64,000 nt of DNA from Geomesophilobacter sediminis (lineage in GTDB: Bacteria; Desulfobacterota; Desulfuromonadia; Geobacterales; Geobacteraceae): NCBI RefSeq assembly GCF_016458275.1, contig NZ_JAEMHM010000001.1, positions 124,001 through 188,000 on the forward strand, read 5' to 3'. Positions within the stretch are counted from its first letter, which is position 1. Each line of letters opens with the position of its first letter. Positions 32,701 through 41,804 of the stretch are shown one piece after another. Both the position numbers and the translations under genes were made by a program. The notes beneath the pieces were generated by a model. That model did not search any database and was not told the DNA's origin. It was given only the letters and a program-made list of their open reading frames with translations.

Positions 32701-33756
32701 ATGCAACAAACGGAAAAAATCGACATCAAGAATCTGACCCTCGCCGACCTGGAGGGTTTCATCGCCGGGATGGGGAAGGAACGCTTCCGCGCCAAGCAGA
32801 TTTTCAAGTGGCTCTACCAGTGCGACGCGCGCAGCTTCGACGAGATGACCAACGTCTCCAAGGAGTTCCGCGCCAGGCTCGAGGAGACCGCCTGCATCAG
32901 CAACCTGGTGCCCGAGGTCATCGAGGCCTCCGACGACGGGACCAAGAAGTACCTCTTCCGGCTTGCCGACGGCAATGCGGTGGAGTCGGTGCTGATCCCG
33001 GACGAGGGGCGCAACACCCTGTGCATCTCCAGCCAGGTCGGCTGCGCCATGGGGTGTGCCTTTTGCCTTACCGGCACCTTCGGGCTCACCCGCGACCTCA
33101 CCCCCGCCGAGATCGTGAACCAGGTCTGCGCGGTGCAGCGGGACGAACCGGTGCGCAACATCGTCTTCATGGGGATGGGGGAGCCTCTGGCGAACCTCAA
33201 GGCGGTGGTCCCGGCGGTGAAGATCCTCACCGACCCGGACGGCTTCCAGTTCTCCAACCGCAAGGTCACCGTTTCCACCTCGGGACTGGTGCCGGAGATG
33301 GCGGAACTGGGCCGCGCCACCGTGGTGAACCTGGCGGTCTCCTTCAACGCGACCACCGACGAGGTGCGCCAGAAGATCATGCCGGTGAACCGGGCCTATC
33401 CCCTGAAGGAGCTGGTCCAGGCCTGCCGCAATTTCCCCCTTCCGTCGAGGCGCTGGATCACCGTCGAGTACGTGATGATCCGGGACCTGAACGACACGCT
33501 GGAGGACGCCAAGCGCCTGGTGCGCATGACCAGCCTCTTCCCCTCCAAGGTGAACCTGATCCCGTTCAACGAGCACGAGGGGTGTGAATTCAAGGCGCCG
33601 ACCCAGGAGTCGATCGACCGTTTTCACAAGTTTTTGCTCGACAAGCACGTAACCGTCATCACCCGCTCCAGCCGGGGCGGGGATATCTCCGCCGCCTGCG
33701 GCCAGCTCAAGGGAAAACTCGACGAGCAGCAGCGCCGGGAGTCGGCGCAGGGCTAG
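32701..33756 (+). CDS. rlmN: 23S rRNA A2503 / tRNA A37 C2-methyltransferase RlmN
   Basis: RlmN is a dual-specificity radical-SAM methyltransferase, 351 residues. The radical-SAM cysteines are in [11 protein letters not shown] (about residues 115-125). The [12 protein letters not shown] motif and the methyl-carrying Cys near the C-terminus (DISAACGQL) are present. The start [14 protein letters not shown] is typical, so ATG 32701 is right even though it sits 2 nt beyond the ndk terminator's T tract. No separate promoter is visible, so read-through from ndk is likely. Confidence 0.93.
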   Translation: MQQTEKIDIKNLTLADLEGFIAGMGKERFRAKQIFKWLYQCDARSFDEMTNVSKEFRARLEETACISNLVPEVIEASDDGTKKYLFRLADGNAVESVLIPDEGRNTLCISSQVGCAMGCAFCLTGTFGLTRDLTPAEIVNQVCAVQRDEPVRNIVFMGMGEPLANLKAVVPAVKILTDPDGFQFSNRKVTVSTSGLVPEMAELGRATVVNLAVSFNATTDEVRQKIMPVNRAYPLKELVQACRNFPLPSRRWITVEYVMIRDLNDTLEDAKRLVRMTSLFPSKVNLIPFNEHEGCEFKAPTQESIDRFHKFLLDKHVTVITRSSRGGDISAACGQLKGKLDEQQRRESAQG

Positions 33757-33799
33757 GGCCAGGGCGGCTCCAAAAATAACGATTTCGGAGGTTGTTGGT

Positions 33800-34663
33800 A
33801 TGGCTCAAGATGTTATCGGCGTCATCGGCGGGAGCGGACTCTACGAGATGGAGGGGATGACCGGGATCGAGCAGGTCACCGTGGACACCCCCTTCGGCAG
33901 GCCCTCCGACGACTACATCACCGGCACCCTCGACGGCGTCCCCGTCGTGTTTCTCCCCCGCCACGGCAAGGGGCACCGCCTCACCCCGAGCGAGGTCAAC
34001 TACCGGGCCAACATCTACGGGATGAAAAAGCTCGGCGTCACCCGGATCATCTCGGTCTCCGCGGTGGGGAGCCTGCGCGAGGAGATCGTCCCGGGGCACA
34101 TCGTGGTTCCGGACCAGTTCATCGACCGCACCAAGGGGATCCGCAAGGACACCTTCTTCGGCAACGGGATTGTCGGCCACGTGCAGTTCGCCGACCCGGT
34201 ATGCCGCGAGCTCTCCGACCACCTTTTCGCCGCCGCCACCGCCCAGGGGGCGACCGTGCACCGCGGCGGGACCTACGTCTGCATGGAGGGCCCCGCCTTC
34301 TCCACCCGCGCCGAATCCCACCTCTACCGCTCCTTCGGCGCCTCCGTCATCGGCATGACCAACCTGACCGAGGCGAAACTCGCCCGGGAGGCGGAAATCT
34401 GCTACGGGGTCATCGCCCTTTCCACCGACTACGACTGCTGGCACGAAGGGCACGACGAGGTCTCGGTGGAGTCGGTGATCGCCATCATCAAGTCCAACGT
34501 CGCCATGGCCAAGGGGATCATCCGCGCCGCCGTGCAAAGGATCGGCGGGGAGCGGACCTGTCCCTGCGCCTCGGCCCTGCAGTATGCCGTGATCAGCGAT
34601 ACCGGCGTCATTCCGGTGGAAACCCGGGAGGGGCTGGAGCTCATCCTCGGCAAATACCTGTAA
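33800..34663 (+). CDS. mtnP: S-methyl-5'-thioadenosine phosphorylase
   Basis: This enzyme cleaves methylthioadenosine to adenine and methylthioribose-1-phosphate. It has 287 residues. VIGVIGGSGLYEMEG, the phosphate-binding FLPRHGKGHRLTPSEVNYRA, YVCMEGPAFSTRAE, and the base/ribose-binding GMTNLTEAKLAREA plus STDYDCW fit MTAP rather than purine nucleoside phosphorylase. ATG 33800 follows CGGAGG. A PfkB kinase follows 53 nt later, possibly in the same salvage route. Confidence 0.9.
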   Translation: MAQDVIGVIGGSGLYEMEGMTGIEQVTVDTPFGRPSDDYITGTLDGVPVVFLPRHGKGHRLTPSEVNYRANIYGMKKLGVTRIISVSAVGSLREEIVPGHIVVPDQFIDRTKGIRKDTFFGNGIVGHVQFADPVCRELSDHLFAAATAQGATVHRGGTYVCMEGPAFSTRAESHLYRSFGASVIGMTNLTEAKLAREAEICYGVIALSTDYDCWHEGHDEVSVESVIAIIKSNVAMAKGIIRAAVQRIGGERTCPCASALQYAVISDTGVIPVETREGLELILGKYL

Positions 34664-34716
34664 CTTCCTTTTTCGCCCCTGTATCTATATAAATTCAATT
34701 CTCCTGGAGGTACCCC

Positions 34717-35634
34717 ATGAGCATTCTCGTCGTCGGATCCGTCGCGCTCGACTCGGTCGAAACCCCCTTCGGTCAGAGAGACCGCGTGCTGGGCGGATCG
34801 GCCACCTACTTCTCCACTTCGGCGAGCTTTTTTACCGACGTCAACCTGGTTGCCGTCGTGGGCGAGGACTTCCCCGAGGAGCACACCCAGTTTTTAAAGT
34901 CGCGCAACATCGACCTGACCGGGCTCTCCCGGGTCGCCGGTGAGACCTTCCACTGGAAGGGGCGCTACGGCTTCGACCTCAACGAGGCGCAGACCCTGGA
35001 GACCCATCTCAACGTCTTCGAGAGCTTCAAGCCGGTGATCCCGGCCCAGTACGCCGACGCGGAGTACCTCATCCTCGCCAACATCGACCCGGAGCTCCAG
35101 ATGGAGGTCCTGAACCAGGTGAAAAACCCCAAGGTGGTCGCCTGCGACACGATGAACTTCTGGATCTCCTCCAAGCCCGACGCGCTGCGCAAGGTGATCG
35201 CCAAGGCGGACTTCTTCATCATCAACGAAGGCGAGGCGCGCCAGCTTTCCGGCGAGGCGAACCTGGTCAAGGCCGCCCGCGCCATCCTCGCCATGGGGGT
35301 GAAGAACCTGATCGTGAAGCGGGGCGAGTACGGCGTGCTCCTCTTTTCCGGCCACTCCGTTTTCGCTGCCCCTGCCTACCCTCTGGAAGAGGTGTTCGAC
35401 CCGACCGGCGCCGGGGACACCTTCGCCGGCGGTTTCATGGGCTACCTCGCCAACACCGGCGACCTCTCCGAGGACGGCGTGCGCCAGGCGATCATCTTCG
35501 GTTCGGTGATGGCCTCCTTCAACGTCGAGGCCTTCAGCCTGGACCGCCTCAAGACCCTCTCGTATCAGGAAATCGAGGCCCGCTACCGCGCCTTCAAGCG
35601 GATGACCCACTTCGAAGGGCTCGGGGAAGTCTGA
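34717..35634 (+). CDS. PfkB-family sugar/nucleoside kinase
   Basis: This is a ribokinase-fold kinase of 305 residues. The N-terminal ILVVGSVALDSVETPFG and the GGSATYFS lid region are typical; the catalytic DPTGAGDTFAGGFMGYLA motif has the general-base Asp. The substrate is not evident. Being next to mtnP suggests adenosine or methylthioribose-type salvage, but that is only context. ATG 34717 follows CTGGAGG. Confidence 0.82.
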   Translation: MSILVVGSVALDSVETPFGQRDRVLGGSATYFSTSASFFTDVNLVAVVGEDFPEEHTQFLKSRNIDLTGLSRVAGETFHWKGRYGFDLNEAQTLETHLNVFESFKPVIPAQYADAEYLILANIDPELQMEVLNQVKNPKVVACDTMNFWISSKPDALRKVIAKADFFIINEGEARQLSGEANLVKAARAILAMGVKNLIVKRGEYGVLLFSGHSVFAAPAYPLEEVFDPTGAGDTFAGGFMGYLANTGDLSEDGVRQAIIFGSVMASFNVEAFSLDRLKTLSYQEIEARYRAFKRMTHFEGLGEV

Positions 35635-35681
35635 TCCGGCTCGGAAGTCGCGGGGTGTGAACTCCCATCCCCGCGGCTTCA

Positions 35682-35710
35682 TTGACAATGCAACCTTAAT
35701 CTGCTAATTT
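35682..35710 (+). promoter_or_regulatory. sigma70-type promoter for pilF-like/rodZ
   Basis: TTGACA (35682-35687), 17 nt, TAATTT (35705-35710). A GCGGGG/CCCCGC hairpin lies just upstream (35651-35674) and probably ends the PfkB transcript. Confidence 0.75.
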
Positions 35711-35746
35711 TCATCCAGTCTTTTTTTCCACACATAGGTGAGGGTT

Positions 35747-36493
35747 ATGGCCCGTCGGCTACCGTATCTGCTCCTCGCTGTGACCATCCTCTGTTCGTCG
35801 TGCGCCACCAGTCGCGCCACGGCCAACAAGGCCGCCTATCATTTCCAGATGGGGCAGTCCCTTTACGCGGAGAACAACATCACCGGCGCCCTGGCGGAAT
35901 TCGCCGAGGCCGAAAAGCTCACCCCGCGCGACCCGGAACTCCTCAATTACCTGGGGCTTTCCTACTACCGCAAGGGGCGCTTCGACCTCGCCGTGGAAAA
36001 GTACCGGGCGGCGCTGGAGATAAAGCCGACCTATTCCGAGGTCCGCAACAACCTCGGGGTGGACTACCTCGATATGAAGCGCTGGGACGACGCGATCCGC
36101 GAGTTCCAGAAGGTGCTTGACGACATCTTCTTCACCGGTCAGGAGGACGTCCAGATCAACCTGGGGCTTGCCTACCTGGGCAAGGGAGAGTTCGATCAGG
36201 CGCTCACCGTGCTGCGCCCCGTGGTCGCCAAGAACCCGGGGAACCCGCGGGGGCGGCTCTCCCTGGGAAGGGTCTACTTCGCGATGGAGAAGACCGAACT
36301 TGCGGCAGCGGAGTTCCAGAAGGCGCTGGAGTCCAATCCCTCCTACGCCAACGCGTACTACAACCTCGCCCTGGCCCGGGTGAAGCTCAAGGATTCGGCG
36401 GGGGCCCGCGCCGCCTTCAAGGAAGTAATCCGGCTCGCACCCGATTCCGAGATCGGGCAGCTCTCCAGAGAGTACCTGGACGCATTAAAGTGA
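35747..36493 (+). CDS. TPR lipoprotein, PilF/PilW-like
   Basis: This 248-residue lipoprotein has a signal peptide with an LCSSC lipobox (Cys 20 or so) followed by about six TPR units from residue 31 to the end (YHFQMGQSLYAENNITGAL, then NYLGLSYYRKGRFDLA and so on). It resembles PilF/PilW, the outer-membrane pilotin that stabilises type IV pilus secretin. The gene order pilF-rodZ is the same as in E. coli and Pseudomonas. ATG 35747 follows AGGTGAGGG; the GTG 9 nt earlier is rejected because it overlaps the ribosome binding site. Confidence 0.78.
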   Translation: MARRLPYLLLAVTILCSSCATSRATANKAAYHFQMGQSLYAENNITGALAEFAEAEKLTPRDPELLNYLGLSYYRKGRFDLAVEKYRAALEIKPTYSEVRNNLGVDYLDMKRWDDAIREFQKVLDDIFFTGQEDVQINLGLAYLGKGEFDQALTVLRPVVAKNPGNPRGRLSLGRVYFAMEKTELAAAEFQKALESNPSYANAYYNLALARVKLKDSAGARAAFKEVIRLAPDSEIGQLSREYLDALK

Positions 36494-36500
36494 GGGAATC

Positions 36501-37415
36501 GTGTCTGACGAAGAGGTGGTAAGCGGCGCAGCTATCGGGCCACTGCTGAAAAACGCTCGGGAAGCCAAGGGTGTGCAGCTCGAAGAGGCGTCCCGCGTCA
36601 CCAAAATCGGTAAGAATTACCTTTCCGCCATCGAGGAGGGGGCCTTCGAGAAACTCCCCAACCCGGCCTACCTCAAGGGATTTCTTCGCCTTTACGCCAC
36701 CTACCTGGGACTTTCCGGCGACGACATCATCGCCCGTTACCAACAGACTCTGACCACCACCCCCATTGCCGCTCCTGCCGCGCCTCCTCAGCCGGAGCCG
36801 CACGATGCCTCCGCCATGGGGGTGGAGCGGGTGACGTTCCGCGGCCACCGCCGCTGGGGCATTCCACTGCTCCTTTTGGGGCTGGTGATCGTGGCGGCGC
36901 TCTTTTTTTCCGAAAGCGAGGAAAAACGCGAAAAGCCGGCGTCGGCTCCTCCCCCGGCCCCCGCGCCGGCGGCAGTTCCGGCCCCGAAGCCGGTGCAGCC
37001 CCCGATGAGCTCGGCGGCCCGCCCGGCGCAGCCGCAAGCGGCGCTGCCGGTTCCGGCGCAACCGGGACAGCCGGTACCGCCCCCCGGTGCCGCTCCGGCT
37101 CCCCAGGCGGCACCCCCGACGGCCGCCCCGGTCGCTTCGGCGCCCCCGGCCACCCCGGCATCCAAGGAAGGGCGCAAGGGGGTGATCCTCAAGCTCCGCT
37201 TCACCCAGGACACCTGGATGAGCATCACCATTGACGGCGCCATCTCGCAGCGCTACGACCTCAAGGCCGGCGACATCATCGAGTGGAAGGGGGCCCACGG
37301 CTTCACCCTTGATCTCGGGGATGGCGGCGCGGCCGAGGGCGAATTCAACGGAAGGCCCCTCAAGGCCCTCGGGGAGCGGGGCAAGCCGGCCCACGTCGAA
37401 CTGAAGGCGGATTAG
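36501..37415 (+). CDS. rodZ: RodZ-like cell-shape protein (HTH-TM-DUF4115)
   Basis: RodZ links MreB filaments to the elongation machinery. This protein is 304 residues: a cytoplasmic Cro-like helix-turn-helix (about residues 12-75, LLKNAREAKGVQLEEASRVT and YLSAIEEGAFEKLP), a single transmembrane segment (about 116-133, WGIPLLLLGLVIVAALFF), a Pro/Ala-rich periplasmic linker (about 142-220) and a DUF4115 beta domain (about 225-304, ILKLRFTQDTWMSITIDG). The start is GTG 36501, 7 nt after the TPR lipoprotein stop. Confidence 0.88.
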   Translation: MSDEEVVSGAAIGPLLKNAREAKGVQLEEASRVTKIGKNYLSAIEEGAFEKLPNPAYLKGFLRLYATYLGLSGDDIIARYQQTLTTTPIAAPAAPPQPEPHDASAMGVERVTFRGHRRWGIPLLLLGLVIVAALFFSESEEKREKPASAPPPAPAPAAVPAPKPVQPPMSSAARPAQPQAALPVPAQPGQPVPPPGAAPAPQAAPPTAAPVASAPPATPASKEGRKGVILKLRFTQDTWMSITIDGAISQRYDLKAGDIIEWKGAHGFTLDLGDGGAAEGEFNGRPLKALGERGKPAHVELKAD

Positions 37416-37643
37416 CCGGGAAGGCTGCGTCCGGCCCAGCGGGAAGGCAATCCTAGGGCGCTATCATGATCTCCTCCTCAGGGGGGGCGGGCCCGGATCT
37501 GTTTCGGAGTTCCGGCGCACCTCCCCAACGTCGCGAAAGTTCGGGAAAAATGGCGCCCCCGGGGGATGCAGGAAGCAGCTTGACAGGATTCGTTCTCGTG
37601 CTAGAATCGACGAGTCTTTTTCATCTCAGCGCGGAGTAGGATT
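37416..37643. promoter_or_regulatory. Gap with sigma70-type promoter (37580-37607) for signalling cluster
   Basis: TTGACA at 37580-37585, a 16-nt spacer and TAGAAT at 37602-37607 make a near-consensus promoter. The left part of the gap is GC-rich with no obvious terminator for rodZ. Confidence 0.7.
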
Positions 37644-38084
37644 TTGCCCACACAGCCCAAGAGAATACTGGTAGTTGACGACGAGGAAAACGCGCGTATC
37701 GGTCTCTCGCGGCTGCTCGCCAAAGAGGGATTTCAGGTCGACTGCGTGGCGAACGGGTTCGAGGCATTGAACTACCTCCGGGAACAGGAAGTGAACCTCA
37801 TCGTGACCGACATCAACATGCCGGAGATGAACGGGATCGCCTTCCTGAAGGAGCTCAACCGGAGCTACCCGCAAAGCAACGTGATCATGATCACCGCCTA
37901 CGGCGGGGTGGAGTCCTACATCGAGGCGATGAACCTCGGCGCCTTCGAGTACATCAACAAGCCGGTCAAGATCGACGAGCTCAAGTCGATCCTCAAGAAG
38001 ATCTTCAAGGAAGATTCGCCCAAGCGGTCTGGAGTGGGAGGGGGAACCGATGCCGAACTTCGCAAGGATACTGTTTGCTACTGA
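37644..38084 (+). CDS. Single-domain response regulator
   Basis: This receiver-only protein has 146 residues. The start is TTG 37644 after GGAGTAGGA. Acid pair VVDDEENAR, phospho-acceptor in LIVTDINMPEMNG, Thr in IMITAYGG, Lys in INKPVKIDEL; all are intact. A tail of about 24 residues after the receiver overlaps the next gene by 35 nt. It opens a run of four signalling genes and may be a CheY-like or relay protein. Confidence 0.85.
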   Translation: MPTQPKRILVVDDEENARIGLSRLLAKEGFQVDCVANGFEALNYLREQEVNLIVTDINMPEMNGIAFLKELNRSYPQSNVIMITAYGGVESYIEAMNLGAFEYINKPVKIDELKSILKKIFKEDSPKRSGVGGGTDAELRKDTVCY

Positions 38085-38493
38085 CTTCTCGGAAAGTTCC
38101 GAGCACGCCTTTTCCTACGCCCTTTCCCTCGCGCGCCAGTTTGAAAGCCACCTGACCATCCTCCACGTCATCAACGAGCCGGTCGACCTGCGCGGCTTCT
38201 ACGTTCCCCACGTATCCTTCGAGAACCTGGAGAAGGAGATCCACGAGGGTGCGGAAAAGATGCTGACCAAATTCTGCGCCACCCACCTCGGCGACTTCAA
38301 AAACTACGAGACCCTGATCGTCACCGGTATCCCCTACGAGGAGATCCTCAAGCGGGCGGAGCTGGAAAAAGCCTCTCTCATCGTCCTGGGGACCCAGGGG
38401 AGAAGCGGCATCGACCATCTTCTTTTCGGCTCCACCGCCGAGCGCGTTGTGCGGAAAGCGGCCTGCCCGGTCGTTACCGTTCGCCTCCCCTGA
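38050..38493 (+). CDS. Universal stress protein (UspA family, ATP-binding type)
   Basis: This UspA-fold protein has 147 residues. ILFATDFSESSEHAFSYAL opens it. The ATP-binding motif G-x2-G-x9-G-S is met by GTQGRSGIDHLLFGST, so it should be the nucleotide-binding class. The ATG lies 35 nt inside the receiver gene, so the pair must be cotranscribed and translationally linked. A terminator follows. Confidence 0.9.
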   Translation: MPNFARILFATDFSESSEHAFSYALSLARQFESHLTILHVINEPVDLRGFYVPHVSFENLEKEIHEGAEKMLTKFCATHLGDFKNYETLIVTGIPYEEILKRAELEKASLIVLGTQGRSGIDHLLFGSTAERVVRKAACPVVTVRLP

Positions 38494-38517
38494 TCCGGGG
38501 AGCAGTCCTGGTTTACC

Positions 38518-38544
38518 GGGGGCAGCGCAGGCTGCCCCTTTTTT
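38518..38544 (+). terminator. Terminator after universal stress gene
   Basis: GGGGGCAGC, GCAG loop, GCTGCCCC then TTTTTT. Confidence 0.8.
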
Positions 38545-38569
38545 AATGCCACGCGAGGCAAAGCACGCA

Positions 38570-39763
38570 ATGACCACCAGCAGCAGCACCGAAAAACCGA
38601 ACCGCGGCCGCATCCTCATCGTCGACGACGAGAGGATCATCCTCGATCTGACCGGCATCATCCTGAAAAACCGGGGCTACCAGGTCATCACCGCCCAAAG
38701 TGCCGCCGATGGTCTGAAGCTGATCGCGACCGAGCATCCGGAACTGGTCCTGCTCGACTACATGATGCCGAACATGGACGGCCTGACCGCGCTCAAGGAG
38801 ATCAAGCGGCACCATCCGGACACCTACGTCATCATGTTCACCGGCAAGGGGAGCGAGGAGATCGCCGTCGAGCTGATGAAGGCCGGCGCCTCCGACTACA
38901 TCCTCAAGCCGTTCAACAACCAGGACCTCGTCGAAAGGATCGAGAGCGTCCTCAAGCTGCGCGCGGTCGAGATGCAAAACCGTGCCCTTTTGAGCGAACG
39001 GGAGCGGCTTTTGGCGGAGATCGCGGACTGGAACCGCGAGCTGGAGGCGAGGGTCCACGAAAAGAGCGAGGCGCTCAAGAGGGCCCAGGCCGAGATCGTG
39101 CAGTCGGAAAAACTCGCCACCCTCGGTTACCTCTCGGCCGGAATGGCGCACGAGATCCGCAACCCGCTCAACTCGATCGCCCTTTTCGTCCAGCTCATCA
39201 AGTCCGGCCTCGACGAGGCGGAGCGCCAGGAGTACGTGGACAAGATCCTCAAGGAGGTGGACCGGATCGACGCCATCGTGCGCAAGCTCCTCGACGCCTC
39301 CAAGCGTCCCCACTTCGAGATCAGCGAGGTCCGGGTGGACCGGGTGCTCGAAGAGACCCTGGAGGCCTTCACCCCGCAGTTCCGCCAGAAGCGGATCCAG
39401 GTGGTGCAGGAAGTGAAGAGCATTCCTCCTGCGATCAAGGCCGACCCGATGGAGATCGAGCAGATCTTCACCAACCTTTTCCTGAATTCCATCCACGTGA
39501 TGCCCGAGGAAGGCGTGCTCCGGGTGCAGCTCGACCAGGAAGACGGCTACATCCACGTCCGGGTCTCCGACAACGGCCCCGGCATCCCGCCGGAGAACCT
39601 CCCCAACATATTCGATCCCTTTTTCACCACCAACAGCCGGGGAACCGGCCTCGGCCTTTCCGTCGTACTGAGGATTGTGAAGACGTACAAGGGGAAGATC
39701 GAGGTGGAGAAAAGCGACGGGACCGGCACCACCTTCTCGGTCCGGCTCCCGCTGGCGGCCTGA
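38570..39763 (+). CDS. Receiver-histidine kinase hybrid (N-terminal receiver)
   Basis: This soluble signalling protein has 397 residues. The receiver is first (about residues 14-130: LIVDDERIILDLTG, LVLLDYMMPNMDG, IMFTGKG, ILKPFNNQDL). A coiled coil of about 70 residues follows (RERLLAEIADWNRELEARVH). The HisKA domain has GMAHEIRNPLNSIALFVQL, and the ATPase domain has NLFLNSIHVM, DNGPGIPPENL and GTGLGLSVVLRI. There is no membrane helix, so input arrives through the receiver. ATG 38570 is the likely start; ATG 38546 is possible but abuts the terminator. Confidence 0.85.
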   Translation: MTTSSSTEKPNRGRILIVDDERIILDLTGIILKNRGYQVITAQSAADGLKLIATEHPELVLLDYMMPNMDGLTALKEIKRHHPDTYVIMFTGKGSEEIAVELMKAGASDYILKPFNNQDLVERIESVLKLRAVEMQNRALLSERERLLAEIADWNRELEARVHEKSEALKRAQAEIVQSEKLATLGYLSAGMAHEIRNPLNSIALFVQLIKSGLDEAERQEYVDKILKEVDRIDAIVRKLLDASKRPHFEISEVRVDRVLEETLEAFTPQFRQKRIQVVQEVKSIPPAIKADPMEIEQIFTNLFLNSIHVMPEEGVLRVQLDQEDGYIHVRVSDNGPGIPPENLPNIFDPFFTTNSRGTGLGLSVVLRIVKTYKGKIEVEKSDGTGTTFSVRLPLAA

Positions 39764-39840
39764 CCCGGCGGCGCTTTCCCCTTTCCATTTGCGGCGCATT
39801 TTTGCTATGATGCCCCATCCCACGACCCCCCGAGGTGGCC

Positions 39841-40233
39841 ATGGCAGGGGAAAAAATTCTTTTGATCGACGATAACCGGTTCTTTCTGCAGATCCTGCAG
39901 GATGCCTTCAGTCAATCGGGCTTCGTCGTCGTCACCGCAAATGACGGCGCCAGCGCGGTCCAGGCCTTCCAGGAGCACCAGCCGGATGCGGTCATTTCCG
40001 ACCTGGTCATGCCGGGGAAGGGTGGGGTGAGCACCTGCCTGGAGATCTCCAGCCTGGCCGGCGACCGGGACCCGGTCCTGGTCCTTTTGACCTCCATGTT
40101 CAAAGGGGCCCCCCACGAACACGAAAGCGCCGAAATGGGCGCCAAGATCCACATCCCGAAATCAACCCCGCCGCTCGACATCGTCATCATCGTCGAACAG
40201 CTTCTGGAGCGGAAGCGCTACCGCATCCCCTAA
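39841..40233 (+). CDS. Single-domain response regulator
   Basis: This 130-residue receiver-only protein has LLIDDNRFFLQILQ, the acceptor in AVISDLVMPGKGG, LLTSMFKG and the Lys in HIPKSTPP. ATG 39841 follows GAGGTGG. It could receive phosphate from the receiver-kinase 77 nt upstream. It ends 5 nt before the flavoprotein gene. Confidence 0.82.
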   Translation: MAGEKILLIDDNRFFLQILQDAFSQSGFVVVTANDGASAVQAFQEHQPDAVISDLVMPGKGGVSTCLEISSLAGDRDPVLVLLTSMFKGAPHEHESAEMGAKIHIPKSTPPLDIVIIVEQLLERKRYRIP

Positions 40234-40238
40234 CGTTC

Positions 40239-41804
40239 ATGCCTTATCTGCTACGCAATCTCACCCTCGATCCCGGCCAGGACGAAGCCCAGCTTCCTCA
40301 ACTGGCGGCGCGGAAGTTGGGGGTAGCTCCCACTGATATCGTCTCCTTCCGGCTGGTCCGCAAGGGGGTCGACGCCCGCAAGAAGGGGCGGATCAAGCTG
40401 GTCTACACCGTCGAGTTCTCCCTGAAGGGGGGGCGCAAGCCGGCGCTTGGCGGCGATCTTGAAGAGGTCCGCCCGACCGAGCCGCGCCGTTTCCCGAAGG
40501 TCAGCGGGAAGGGGCCGATCGCCATCGTCGGGATGGGGCCGGCGGGCCTTTTCGCCGCGCTGCGCCTGGCGCAATACGGACTGAGCGCCCTGATCCTGGA
40601 GCGGGGACGCCCGGTCGAGGAGCGAAACCGCGACGTGGCCCGCTTCTGGCGCGAAGGGGTGCTCGCCCCGGAGAGCAACGTCCAGTTCGGCGAGGGAGGA
40701 GCCGGGACCTTTTCCGACGGCAAGCTCACCTGCCGGGTCAAGGACCCCAATACCGGCTACGTCCTCGAACAGCTGGTCCGTTTCGGTGCGCCCCCCGAGA
40801 TCCTCTATGCCGCCAAGCCGCACATCGGGACCGACCGGCTCCGCCTGGTGGTGCGCAACATCCGCGCGGCGCTCCTCGACGCCGGGTTCGAGATCCGTTT
40901 CGACGCGAAGCTCACCGGCATCCAGGGGGAGGGTAAGCTCCGCGGCGTCGTCGTGAACGAGCGCGACGAGCACCCCTGCCGGGCGCTGGTCCTGGCGCCG
41001 GGGCATTCCGCCCGCGACACCTATGCCATGCTGGCCGCCTCCGGGGTCGCCGTGGAGGCGAAGCCGTTTGCCGTGGGGCTTAGGGTGGAGCATCCGCAGG
41101 CGCTCATCGACGAGATCCAGTACGGGCGGGGCTCGCACCAGGGGCTTCCTCCGGCCGAGTACCAGCTCGCCTACAACAACACCGAAACCGGGCGCTCCGC
41201 CTACTCCTTTTGCATGTGCCCCGGCGGGATCGTCGTCGCCGCCGCCTCCGAAGCAGGGGGCGTCGTGGTGAACGGGATGAGCGGCTACCGGCGCAATTCA
41301 CCCTTTGCCAACAGCGCGGTGGTGGTGAACGTCGGGCCGGCCGACTTCCCCGATCCTTCGCCGCTGGCGGGGGTGGAGTTTCAGCGGCTCCTGGAGCGAA
41401 ACGCGTTTGGCGCCGGTGGGGGCGGTTACCTCGCTCCGGCGCAGGATGTCCTCTCCTTCCTCGGGAGCGGGCGGGGCAAGCTCTCCTCGACCTACCGCCC
41501 CGGCATCGTGGAAAGCGAGCTGGCCCAGCTCTTTCCCGCCGCGGTTTCTCAGACTTTGAAGGAGGGACTGCTCTTCTTCGACCGGAAGATGCGCGGGTTC
41601 GTCAGCGCCGAGGCCACCCTCACCGGGGTGGAGACGCGCACCTCGGCGCCGGTTCGCATCCTGCGCGGCGCCGACCTGCAGTCGGTCACCCTGGCCGGCC
41701 TCTACCCGAGCGGCGAGGGCGCGGGCTACGCCGGAGGGATCATGAGCGCCGCCCTGGACGGAATTCGGGTTGCCGATGCCATCGCTGAGGCGATGGACCA
41801 TTGA
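40239..41804 (+). CDS. COG2509-type FAD-dependent oxidoreductase
   Basis: This is a 521-residue flavoprotein of the uncharacterised NAD(P)/FAD-dependent family often annotated as a predicted FAD-dependent dehydrogenase. An N-terminal domain (about residues 1-75, with FRLVRKGVDARKKG) precedes the FAD-binding IVGMGPAGLFAALRLA motif near residue 93. NVQFGEGGAGTFSDGKL and YPSGEGAGYAGGI are family hallmarks. It probably acts in the cytoplasm; substrate unknown. The 5-nt gap suggests cotranscription with the receiver, but I see no functional link. Confidence 0.83.
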   Translation: MPYLLRNLTLDPGQDEAQLPQLAARKLGVAPTDIVSFRLVRKGVDARKKGRIKLVYTVEFSLKGGRKPALGGDLEEVRPTEPRRFPKVSGKGPIAIVGMGPAGLFAALRLAQYGLSALILERGRPVEERNRDVARFWREGVLAPESNVQFGEGGAGTFSDGKLTCRVKDPNTGYVLEQLVRFGAPPEILYAAKPHIGTDRLRLVVRNIRAALLDAGFEIRFDAKLTGIQGEGKLRGVVVNERDEHPCRALVLAPGHSARDTYAMLAASGVAVEAKPFAVGLRVEHPQALIDEIQYGRGSHQGLPPAEYQLAYNNTETGRSAYSFCMCPGGIVVAAASEAGGVVVNGMSGYRRNSPFANSAVVVNVGPADFPDPSPLAGVEFQRLLERNAFGAGGGGYLAPAQDVLSFLGSGRGKLSSTYRPGIVESELAQLFPAAVSQTLKEGLLFFDRKMRGFVSAEATLTGVETRTSAPVRILRGADLQSVTLAGLYPSGEGAGYAGGIMSAALDGIRVADAIAEAMDH

